Assembly (NCBI RefSeq): GCF_022201045.2
Contig: NC_068558.1
Coordinates: 2,046,001-2,110,000 of the forward strand
DNA: 64,000 nt
DNA from: Citrus sinensis
Lineage: Eukaryota > Streptophyta > Magnoliopsida > Sapindales > Rutaceae
Reading direction: 5' to 3'
Shown here: piece by piece, positions 11,794 to 21,448 of the stretch
Layout of the letters: each line of letters starts with the position of its first letter
Numbering within the stretch: the stretch's first letter is position 1
Notes under the pieces: generated by a model
The model's database searches: none
Seen by the model: only the letters and a program-made list of their open reading frames with translations
What the model was told of the DNA's origin: nothing
Translations under genes and position numbers: made by a program

Positions 11794-13152
11794 TTCACTT
11801 GTTTTCTCCTCGATTTGTTACCAGTTCATGCCTGTGAAGCCCTTTATATGGATAAAAATTTCGACTGTTAATTAAATTATTTCCCTTTTGTCTGCCAACA
11901 AATGGAGGGTTGTTGACTGTTGATGAAATAGTTGACAATAATTGATATTTTAAGACATAAATATTAGTGAGGGTTCTCGAATTCCTTGGCCAGATATCAA
12001 ATCGTGATATCCAATGCGTTGGTTTCCACGAAAGAATTGGTCAACAGTATATGTCATGCTATCACTATACACTGTCTTTTAATGAACATTATTTTTGCAT
12101 AATTCATATTGACTCAATGCTTCTTGTTTGAACTTTTGAAGCATCGCAATTGGCAAAGATCCGGCAATATTTGCCGGTTAACTTATGAAATATTTGTGCT
12201 TTGATCTGATTTGATTTCTAGGCACACTTTAAAAAGATTTATTCAAAGATTTAGCGAACTTTGATGAAAAGGATTGATGATGATACCAACCATGGATTAT
12301 ACTTTTATTTTCAAATGAAAGATTAGTTCCACCACCACCAAACATCAAAATATAGAAATGCTCTTAAAAATATCTTATTCATAAAGCTACTCTGTTTTCA
12401 GATAAGTAGCATGTATTGTGATTACTGTACATCAAAGTATTCGAGGCAACAAAGTTAAACATTACGGCAGTGACAGTGAAAAAAATTACACTTCTTTTTG
12501 GAGTTTTGGAAGGAAAATCTCATGTATACTAGTCTGGGACTGATTCTAACCTCATACTGCGATTGAACTGTGAGAATCATCTCACAGTTTGAAAATTGAA
12601 ATCTTCAACCTGGAAACACACATGAGGCAACAGGTTAGATATATGAATTCATCATAAGATCACAAAATACTTATGTTTGAACAACAAAGAAACGTCAGCA
12701 TGCATGAGCTAGGAATCAGTACCAATAATTATTCTGGCTCAGAACTTCCTTTTTAGTAAATTTTACCTAATTACTTCACCCAATTCTGGTTTTCATGAAA
12801 TCCCTTCGTTCAATTTCTAGAGCATCTGACAGTTAGAGAACAGAAAAACACATATAAAGCCAGATAAATTCCAAAAAAAGGACAGCCTGTACTTTCTGCC
12901 TAGTCAAGCATCTGGAATTACCCCTGCAACAAGATAAGTCACAAACACAAAGGCTGAGGAAAATTTACAGTAAAAGAGGTGAGAAATAAATAAGTGTGAA
13001 ACTACTGTGTTTTCTGCAGTAACTTCCTTTCAAATGCTACTTGCGCCAGCTATCTGTCAGCTCTTGAACAGAGGCTTCTCACAAATTTTCATAATTAACC
13101 CACTAGCAGTTTGTCAACATACTGTAAACACTTTCTGAAATCTCAAGAATGC
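11794..13152. other. Spacer between GST B promoter and PPR 3' end
   Basis: Upper part (to about 12,000) is the GST B promoter. The part from about 12,500 to 13,152 should contain the PPR gene's 3' UTR. Two short phrases, GTGAGAATCATCTCACAG near 12,570, form a small inverted repeat. I see no further gene. Confidence 0.55.
11841..11850 (-). promoter_or_regulatory. TATA box of GST B
   Basis: CATATAAAGG on the minus strand, about 50 nt before the GST B ATG. It is the only TATA-like match at a sensible distance and implies a leader of roughly 20 nt. Confidence 0.5.
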
Positions 13153-15432
13153 CTACTTGGAAGCTTTCTTTTTCAGTAACTTTTTATCTCTGATGCCATC
13201 AAATAGAAGTTCGTAGGCATAGTAAGTTATATGACTTTTCTTCAACAAGTCTTCCACGACAATCTTTGGAGATGCTACTTCCCTTTTATCAGCTTCAAAA
13301 ATTGTGTTTACAACCTCAGGGACAACACCTTTCTGTACCATGAGGTGGACGATACCAACCGCCTCATGAACTCTATGATCCACACAAAGGCAGTTTATGA
13401 CCCGGCCAATTGTTGACAGTGAGGGAATGAATCCTTTATCAATATTTTCCAGAAGTAAACAATAACCAGAATTGATGCCACCTGTTTTGCAGAAGCTATC
13501 AATCATGATGCGATACGTGTAATTGTCTGGAGGACATCCTTTTTCACTCATCTCATAGAAAAGCTTTTCTGCCATGTAAAAGTTTAGCTTTTCAGAAAAA
13601 GCATTGATCATAATATTGTAGGTGGCAGTTGTATGAGAAATCTTGTATTGATCTTCCATTCTTCTAAATAGCTGGTATGCACCATCCAGGTCCCCACTAT
13701 TGCAAAACCCATTTATCAATGTCCCAAAAGCAACAGTATCCAGAGTCAAACCCTTGTTTTCCATTTCCTCAAGCAAGTTAAAAGCTTCAGTAATTTTATG
13801 TGCTTTGCACAGGCTCTCCCCAAGTATACTGTATGTTATTATGTTAGGAACACACCGCTTCTCGATCATCGTTTTAAAAGTTTCCATCACATCCTCAGAT
13901 TTTGCAGCCTTGCATAGCCCATTTAATAAAGAATTATATGTGATCACATCAGGAGTAACACCATGGCTCCACATAGTATTTAGAATCTCGATTGCAATCT
14001 CCATTTTCAATTGTTTACAGTAACCATCAATCAAAGTATTGAAGGTAAAAATGTCCGGAATGTAGCCTTTGGAAATTGCATCATTTACAAGGTTATTGGC
14101 ATCAGAGACACAACCCATCTTGCATAATCCATTTATAACTATATTGTAAGTCCACATATCGGGGCAGCAACCAGATTCTGACATCTCATTCATCAGCTGT
14201 AGAGCCTGCAAAATAAGTCCCTGCTGGGACAACCCCTTGATTAATGTGTTATATAGAACAATGCTAGGCTTCAATCCTTTTTCCAGAGCCTTTACATAGA
14301 CAGCCATAGCACGGTCTACGTCACCATCCTGGCATAAGCCATTAATTAGGGAACAATAAGTGAACTCATCAGGCACAAATCCCTTGAAGATTGCATCATT
14401 GAGAATCTTATCAGCACTTGAAATCATACCAGCTTTGCAATATCCATCAATAACAGCATTGTAACTAAATCCATCAGGCTCCAATCCTTCATTCACCATT
14501 TTATGCAGATAGTACTCTGCTTCCACAACCTTAGAGTTCTTGCACAACCCACAAATTAACGTGTTGTAAGTGACAACATCAGGGGTTAAATCTTCCCTTC
14601 CCAGGCTATCTAACAAACTGATAGCCTCACTAATTGCACCCTTTCTGCAAAGCCCCTGAATAAACATATTGAATGTAAACAAGTTTGGGGACACTCCCCT
14701 CTTCAGAACCTTATTGAACAGTTTTTCACTTTCTCGGACATTCCCCTTCTTGCAGAGAGTGTGTATAAGCTTATTAAATGTCGCAATATCAGGAGAAATC
14801 CCCATCCCAAGCATCTCATCAAACAATTCATATGCCTCCACATTATGATTCTCCTCATAAAACCCAGCTATTAACGTACAATATGCAACCGCATTGGGCT
14901 CAAACCCTTGGGAAGGCATGTTCTTAAGAAGCCTCAGAGCAACATGAGGTCTCCTGGTTCTACAAAAAGACTTTATCCGAATCACAAATGTGTACACATC
15001 AGGAACAATCCCTTTATTCCTCATTCTCATATATACTTTATGCACCTGACTGAAATAACCATACTCCACCAAGATATTCATGATTGTATTGTAAGATAAA
15101 ACCGTCGGCTCACAATTATAAAAGTCCATCCTCTCAAAAACATCAACAGCTTCTTGAACCTTCCCTCTACGACCATAATTCCTCATGACTCCAATATGCA
15201 CTCCCTCAAGCAAACTGTCATCGACATCCATTCGCATCTCCAGTAGTAGATTTTCCATTTCCTCGAAATTGCCATGAAAACCAAGCTTATCAATCATGTA
15301 TTTATAAGTTAACAAAGTGTGCTTAAAACCATCTTCTCTTTTCACTGAATTGAACATTTCAAGTGCCATTAAAGGGTTCTTTTGGTGTTTTACCACTGCA
15401 GCTACATGTTTAGGCAGTACTGATCGACCCAT
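13153..15432 (-). CDS. P-class pentatricopeptide-repeat protein (At1g74580-like)
   Basis: Intronless frame of 759 residues, built almost wholly of about 18 tandem 35-residue PPR motifs (for example VVTYNTLICGLCKNSKVVEA and IFTFNTLIDGYCKQLKMEIA). No E, DYW or SMR domain is visible, so it is a P-class protein. Such proteins bind organellar RNA in a sequence-specific way and act in its processing, stability or translation. The start MGRSVLPKHVAAVVKHQKNP and the end SHITYYAYELLFDGIRDKKL match Arabidopsis At1g74580 as I remember it, along the whole length, so this is probably its orthologue. RNA target and organelle cannot be read from the sequence. It is divergent to the ASC-1-like gene, with about 1.5 kb between the two starts. 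Confidence 0.92.
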   Translation of the reverse strand: MGRSVLPKHVAAVVKHQKNPLMALEMFNSVKREDGFKHTLLTYKYMIDKLGFHGNFEEMENLLLEMRMDVDDSLLEGVHIGVMRNYGRRGKVQEAVDVFERMDFYNCEPTVLSYNTIMNILVEYGYFSQVHKVYMRMRNKGIVPDVYTFVIRIKSFCRTRRPHVALRLLKNMPSQGFEPNAVAYCTLIAGFYEENHNVEAYELFDEMLGMGISPDIATFNKLIHTLCKKGNVRESEKLFNKVLKRGVSPNLFTFNMFIQGLCRKGAISEAISLLDSLGREDLTPDVVTYNTLICGLCKNSKVVEAEYYLHKMVNEGLEPDGFSYNAVIDGYCKAGMISSADKILNDAIFKGFVPDEFTYCSLINGLCQDGDVDRAMAVYVKALEKGLKPSIVLYNTLIKGLSQQGLILQALQLMNEMSESGCCPDMWTYNIVINGLCKMGCVSDANNLVNDAISKGYIPDIFTFNTLIDGYCKQLKMEIAIEILNTMWSHGVTPDVITYNSLLNGLCKAAKSEDVMETFKTMIEKRCVPNIITYSILGESLCKAHKITEAFNLLEEMENKGLTLDTVAFGTLINGFCNSGDLDGAYQLFRRMEDQYKISHTTATYNIMINAFSEKLNFYMAEKLFYEMSEKGCPPDNYTYRIMIDSFCKTGGINSGYCLLLENIDKGFIPSLSTIGRVINCLCVDHRVHEAVGIVHLMVQKGVVPEVVNTIFEADKREVASPKIVVEDLLKKSHITYYAYELLFDGIRDKKLLKKKASK

Positions 15433-15950
15433 TAACCAAACAAAAATGGCATCAACCCAGTTCAGTTTTGAAGCTGCTTAACACTTCCTTTTCACTTGCC
15501 TCAAGGTTTAGACCACCACAAGACCCTATCATTCAATTTACACTTTAGACAACACTAGAGAAAATAAATTATTCAATAAACACGTCATTCTGCTGAAGTC
15601 AGCTAATTGATTGAAAGCAAAAAAACATAAAGGGAACATGAATTAAAAAATAGCAACTTTAAAGAAGAATTACCTCATTGAAGCATGAAAGAAACGGTGC
15701 CGTTTGATAGTTGTCGATCGGACTCAAAAATCTGCAAAGCTGTTTTTACTTTAGTCGAGTAAAGGTACCTTTTGGTCCATTTTACGCAGTGTATATATCT
15801 CGTCTCTTCACTGAACTGGTCGGACTGTGCCTTGATGAACCAGCGTTTTGCAGTTGTAATTTCACTCTGTATTGCGGGTATTTTGGTCACACGGTATTAA
15901 ACTAAGGATCCCATCACTCTGTATTGATGGTATCCAAAAAGCGCGATGGA

Positions 15951-15978
15951 CGATGGTTTCTAAAAAGCGCTATTTTTG
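15951..15978. repeat. 28-bp direct repeat, left copy
   Basis: CGATGGTTTCTAAAAAGCGC followed by TATTTTTG, identical to 16850-16877. A diverged third copy (GATGGTATCCAAAAAGCGC) sits directly upstream at about 15926-15944. Confidence 0.85.
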
Positions 15979-16071
15979 TAAGATATTATTATTTTAGTAT
16001 TAAAGTTATTATGACATGTCATATCATATTATAATTTATTAAAAAATATAATTTATTATTAAATATTTGTG

Positions 16072-16151
16072 TCCTTATCAATATAACACCCTTTTATTGA
16101 AAAAATATTAATACTTATCAATATAACACCCTTTTATTGAAAAAATATTAA
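16072..16151. repeat. Two exact 40-bp tandem copies
   Basis: The unit beginning CTTATCAATATAACACCC is repeated without change at 16072-16111 and 16112-16151, inside the AT-rich block. Confidence 0.9.
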
Positions 16152-16849
16152 TATTTAATTGAAAATGAGTTAAAAGTTGATTTTTATCTATGAGAATAAA
16201 ATATAATTTTATCTTTTAAAAAAAATAATGAATAAAAATAAAATTTAAAAAATAATTGAAAATTATAATTAATAAAAAATAATGAATAATATGTAGAATT
16301 ATGACAAACGACATAGTACTTCAAAATTACTATTATAATTTATGAAATTGAAGTATTAATCACAATTAAAAATAATAACAATTTAATTAAGAAAAAATTA
16401 ATGAGAGAGAAGGACTGATTTTAGGGTTATCAATTTCTTAGTTCTTTAATTATTTTTCTTGAAATTTTTTACTTTGCTTTATTGTTTATTTTACATTTGC
16501 AACGTAATGTTTTGGCTTTAATAGAAAATGTAAAACATCAATAATTTTTTATGTTTTTACTAGAAGGATAGTAAATTGGTAACGATATAAACATTTAATA
16601 ATAAAAAATATTTTTCAATTAATTATGAATTTTTTAATAAATTATGATACTAACATGATATGTTAAAATAATATCTTTTTTTATAAAACCAGTTTATACT
16701 AAATGGATACTTTAAATTAATAAAAATAAATTATATGGGTTAAGTGATATTTAATTCAATTAATCTTATCATACCACATTAATTTTTATAAAATAAATTT
16801 ATATAAAAATTTATGGTTATATCATTACTCTTTATAAAATAATTTGCAG

Positions 16850-16877
16850 CGATGGTTTCTAAAAAGCGCTATTTTTG
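16850..16877. repeat. 28-bp direct repeat, right copy
   Basis: Exact copy of 15951-15978, placed about 70 nt before the preferred ATG of the ASC-1-like gene, so inside its leader or core promoter. Confidence 0.85.
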
Positions 16878-16946
16878 CAAAACCCAAAAATATAAATGAG
16901 GGCTCTACTCTTTTCATTCACAGAGACAGCGAGAAAGCAAGAAAGA

Positions 16947-19422
16947 ATGGAGACAGCGGGAGAATGGTTAGAGAAGGCGTTGGTGGATCTGTGCAAGCGA
17001 ATTGAGAGTTTGGATTTGGACGGAGAGGTCATATCGGGTTTAGTCTCTTATTGTGAACTCGCTCAGGCCCTTGATGCTAAAGAGTATCTCGACGTAATTA
17101 TCTTTTTCTCTCTTTTTATTTGCTTAATATACTCTGTTAATTTTTGTTTTGGTTCAGGGATATTTTTTTTCCCCTGAAAAAAGGTTTGTACGGCAGTGAT
17201 GAATTTTGGGATTGAGGTTTATATGGTAGTTCTTGCCTTCTTTGAATTGAGTACTAGTTTTTGAGAATCTAATGTCAAGTGCCAAATCTTATTGAGCATT
17301 TAAATCTTGTTCGCCAATTGTATCTCTCTTATTTCATTTTGACTAGCCAGACACTCATGCTGTGTAAACTTTCAAATGGGTATTTAATTTTACTAACTTT
17401 GTTAAGCATATAAGGATTCAGGGAAGCTATCTACAGAGGTTACTTCTGCAACATTTTTTTTTTTGGTTTGGAAGTTGGAGCTTTAAAGTTTAAATGTAGT
17501 ATATGTAATCCAATGTAAGCAGTCATTTTATCACATACTTTCTGCTAGAAGTTTAAATGGATACATATTAGCGGATAAAAAGGAATTCAATGGTTGGTGC
17601 ATGAATATCATTAAGAGAAAGTCATGTTGCTTAATGGAGATTATGCTGCCGTGAATTCCAAGATCACGGGTCGATGTTGGGATTGATATCTGTCCCTTTT
17701 TTCTATAATCCTTCTTGATTGCTATACCTGCAAGTTTTTTGGGCAATTGCTATAGAGACACTTGCATATCTTGATTCATTTTGATTTGCAGAACATTATC
17801 GGCCAAGAAGTGGGCAAAAGTGTGATTGAGGAATATCTTCGACGGAGAGGTCTCACAGACATCTGCAGCAGCACAACGAATGTTCCAACTTCAAAATTAC
17901 AAGCATATGTTAAACCACGCTCTGATGAAGGGTTGGCCAGTGGAACCAAGAAACCATCTAAAACTCCTAAAGAGTTTACCGGCACCGGTCATCAGGCTGA
18001 ACTCAAAAAGGTCATGGTCCCTAGTTATCAGGTTGAACCTAAAAAAGATGCTGTTTCCAGTCATAATGAAAACCTGGCTGAGAGCAGTGAGTCAAGAACC
18101 ATGAATAGAGGAAACCAAAGTAATAACAGAAAGAAGAAAGCTGGGAAAGTTATTTCACTTGCAGAGGCTGCTAAAGGGTCAATTGTATTCCAACAGGGCA
18201 AACCATGCTCATGCCAGGCACGTCAACACAGATTGATCAGCAATTGTTTGTCCTGTGGCAAGATAGTTTGTGAACAAGAGGGGGAGGGACCTTGCCAGTT
18301 TTGTGGTGCCCTCGTGCTAAAGGAAGGTAGCACGTACGCTGGTCTGGAAGAAGGTTTTGCTCCCCTGTCGGATGCTGAAGCAGCAGCTGAGGCTTACACA
18401 AAGAGGCTTGTTGATTACGACCGAAACGCTGCAGCACGTACAACAGTAATTGATGACCAAAGTGATTACTACGAGATTGAGGGGAATAGCTGGCTTTCAA
18501 AGGAGGTATTTAGTTGCTAGCATATAGTTGTTTTGGATTGCTTGCATGTGATTAAATCTAATCTTTTTATTGATGTTTTGCTTACAGGAGAAGGAACTTA
18601 TAAAGAAGAAACAGGAGGAGGTTGCGGAAGCTGAACAGGCAAAACGAAATAAAGTGGTTGTGACTTTTGATTTGGTTGGCCGCAAGGTATCAACTTTTTG
18701 CCGAATAGCCACAATTTCTTCCTATATATTTTCTTCTGTTATTGTGTAATGACTTATCTAACACAAAGAACCTTGATCGGCTGAGCATCCTTGATGATGC
18801 TTTTTTAAGCTGTTGTCGTTCTTTTGTTATACAATTTCATATGTTTTGTTAATGGCGTTGCCTCCTTCGCCATATTTCTCTTGGATCACACGAATCCATC
18901 CATCCTCCTACCTGCATGCACAAGGAAGAAACCCTTTTGTCCCTCTATCCTTCTCTTGCTGTACTTGGAACTTTTTGTTGTTATATCTGATTGGTTAGTA
19001 GTAGCCAAAGATGCTTTTTAAAGGCAATCTTTTGCATGCTTTTTTCACAATGGTACTGCTATATCGCTCTTACCACCAGTTAGCACATGTTCTTGATTGT
19101 ATGTTTATAGGTTTGTCCATTGTTGGAATATAAGTTAACAATTCTTTTTCAGGTCATGTTGAATGAAGATGATGTTTCTGAACTGGAAACAGAGAACAGC
19201 ATTTTTTCACAGCCTGCTGATGAAAGAGAAGTGAACCGGATTAAACCCAACCCAACTCTCAGAGTACAACCAATCTTTATTGACCCAGGCCTTAGCAAGA
19301 AGCCTGCGAAGGGAAAACAGACAAACAGGTGCCTTACAAATGGCCTGCGCTTGGAGATAACTGGAAGAGTGCAGCATGACAACAACGAGTTGAAGAATTT
19401 GATGATTGACAACCAGTCATGA
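16947..19422 (+). CDS. ASC-1/TRIP4-type zinc-finger coactivator (4 exons)
   Basis: Exons 16947-17093, 17792-18505, 18588-18686 and 19153-19422 give 409 residues. The zf-C2HC5 finger lies at about 188-220 (CSCQARQHRLISNCLSCG, then C and CQFCG), followed by an acidic, Ala-rich helix and a GRK-VMLNED segment typical of activating signal cointegrator 1. In animals this protein is a transcription coactivator and part of a complex that splits collided ribosomes. The animal C-terminal ASCH domain is absent here; the protein ends in a short basic tail. An in-frame ATG at 16896 would add MRALLFSFTETARKQER; I prefer 16947 because METAGEWLEKAL begins the conserved part. The plant role is not established by the sequence. 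Confidence 0.88.
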
Positions 19423-19920
19423 TGAACAGGATACATGACAAGTTTTGGCAAGGGCCATGAGATCTGCAAATGGAAGATGTGTGCTCAATGTCCTCTAAAC
19501 TTTATTTCTATTCCATGCTTTAATTAGAGGGCAAGGCACTGGTTTGTAGTGGATTGAATATTCTTCTTCATATTAGATCTTGTTTGGAATTGAGAAGCTA
19601 CAACTGTTGTGGAAATTAACTGTAATTATGAAACAAAAATTAATAATACATAGTAAATATAAATTTTAAATAATAATTTTGATAAAATCATATTAATATA
19701 CCTTCCAAGTTATAGTAGTTAGTGTTTATCAAATATTTTAGTGCTATAACTTTTAAGTTATGACTGTCCAACTTTAATTTTAAACGCACCCTTAGTGTTA
19801 TTGTGAACAAGAATGAAATAGAGTAGCAGGAGTATAAAAAATATACTCTTATATGCGGTAATTTGTCTCATCTACATCCTTGTTGTTTGTTAGTTAAACC
19901 ACCATACAACCATCTGTAAC

Positions 19921-20303
19921 AGCATCTCCAAAAGACTCTTTAATTTTTACTCTTTAAATATCAATTTGCTTACTGATGTGGCAAATAAATGGATGGAAAA
20001 ATACAATTTCTTCCAAAAAACTCATTAAATAAAAATACGTTAACATTATTTTAATCAAATCTTTCCCACTATTAAATTGAATTGCTGTTATGTTTTTAAA
20101 AGGAAATATAAATAATAATTATTTCAGTCTTATCTTTTTAATAAATAATAATAAAATATTAATAGAAGAGGTAGAAACTCACTCAACAATATTAAAGAGT
20201 GAAAAATAAATCTTATTTAAAAAATATAAATTAACGTGTCTTTTGGAGTGTTTAATATTCATATAACTCTTTAAATAAAAAGTAAAATTTTTTTGGAGAT
20301 GCT
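19921..20303. mobile_element. MITE with AGCATCTCCAAAA terminal repeats
   Basis: About 383 bp, non-coding and AT-rich. AGCATCTCCAAAA opens the left end and its exact reverse complement closes the right end at 20303. The next 30 bases inward (ACTCTTTAATTTTTACTC against its diverged complement) still pair partly. GAGCATCTCCAA-type ends are common on plant MITEs. No transposase. Target duplication not clear. Confidence 0.65.
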
Positions 20304-20411
20304 CTACGAAGTTGGTAACCAAATTACCTTAGCAGTGTTAGCAATAAAATGTTTTAAAATTTGAAAGCTATTTCCGTGAAAATGAATTTGCAATCGAAAC
20401 CGCAAAATTCA

Positions 20412-20475
20412 GTTAGTGGAGATGGCCCAAGGTCTAAGGCCGTAAGGGGCGTGGGTTAAAAATCCCACCCCCCAC
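20412..20475 (+). repeat. tRNA-Leu-like relic lacking the anticodon arm
   Basis: The stretch starts GTTAGTGGAGATGGCCCAAG, continues GTCTAAGGCC and ends GCGTGGGTTAAAAATCCCAC-CC. These match the D-arm side (ATGGCCGAGTGGTCTAAGGC) and T-arm side (GCGTGGGTTCAAATCCCAC) of plant tRNA-Leu, but about 20 bases with the anticodon arm are missing and the T loop has lost TTCAAAT. It cannot be a working tRNA. It may be a broken tRNA copy or the head of a tRNA-derived SINE. Confidence 0.5.
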
Positions 20476-20837
20476 AAGCGACAATAGTTTTTATTATTTA
20501 TGATTATTTTTGGAAATAAATAAATTAATTATTCAATTATTTTATTGTTTTCGGGTGCGAAATACGACCAAATCCTAACGAACAACTGAAAATGAAGTGG
20601 CGGGATCTGATTGGAGAAGACATAAACAACTAAACTTCGTGTTTTTTTTTTTTTTTCCCCTCGAAAACAACCGATCGAAAGTGGAAAACAAGGCAAAACT
20701 CCCGTCCCGTGAGTACGATTCTTTAAATTCTTTTAATCATTGTAAATTCGTAATCATATATATGTTCTGTTTTATCCACAGCGATTCCACGTGCGCATTT
20801 CCGCACCGCACTGCGCTGCACACAATCGGAAACTCGT

Positions 20838-20874
20838 TACCTTCGCTTTGGCTTTGGCTTTGGCTTTGGCTTTC
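20838..20874. repeat. (CTTTGG)n hexanucleotide repeat
   Basis: Five to six copies of CTTTGG in the probable PMT 5' UTR or promoter, ending in TTTCGCGCGC. A short related run also occurs in a PMT intron near 25,170. Confidence 0.8.
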
Positions 20875-21448
20875 GCGCGCATGAATTTTGATTGATCAAT
20901 TATGTCTTACAAGTCTTTTATGTGATTTGGTCCTTAAAGTAAGAATTTTATCTTCAGTTCAGATCTCTATTTCAGTGATTTGTTACTTGTATGTATTTTT
21001 GACGCTGCCGTTTCGTTGTCTGGTCGTTTGAATTTGATTCTCTGTAAACTTAAAATGTTTGTTCAATTTCATTATGCATCTACTGAACAACTCTTTTAAT
21101 TAAGCTAGATTTTTGTGTTACACTTAGTTATATTTACAAAACTTTATTTTATGTATTTTGCTCATAATTTTTGAATTTGCAATGTATGAAGACTCGTTGA
21201 TTTAAGCTATAGTTTTGTTTTTCACTTTGTTATAATCATAAAATTCTTCATTTTGTGAGTGAAAAAATCGGAGGCAGAATTTAGATTGCTTAAATATCAT
21301 TGGTTTCAACGTTGACCTACATTGGTTGTTTTTGGTTTTGGGAATAGGTGTCATTTTTTGTTTACTTCGATATTGTTCAAATTTGCGTCGCGCATTTATT
21401 TAATTATTTTTAATAATTGTAATGGCAACAAAAATTTTCAGGTGAGTC

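Larger units (their letters stand above)
15433..16946. promoter_or_regulatory. Divergent intergenic region (PPR / ASC-1-like)
   Basis: Upstream region shared by two divergent genes. An extremely AT-rich block (15979-16849, 871 bp) is bracketed by two exact 28-bp direct repeats. Its ends carry loosely complementary stretches (about 15979-16060 against 16600-16685, both containing AAGATATTATT and ATAATTTATTAAAAAA), as in a MITE. An exact 40-bp tandem duplication lies at 16072-16151. The bases outside the block are less AT-rich and are the likely core promoters. Confidence 0.55.
19423..21448. other. Spacer and 5' leader region before the PMT gene
   Basis: Contains the ASC-1-like 3' UTR, a possible hAT-like MITE (about 19,575-19,800, with TTGTTTGGAATTGA at one end and a loosely complementary GTTTAAAATTAAAG at the other), a clearer MITE (19921-20303), a tRNA-Leu-like relic and the PMT promoter. 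A 5'-UTR intron is likely, since TTTTCAG stands about seven bases before the PMT ATG. Confidence 0.5.
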
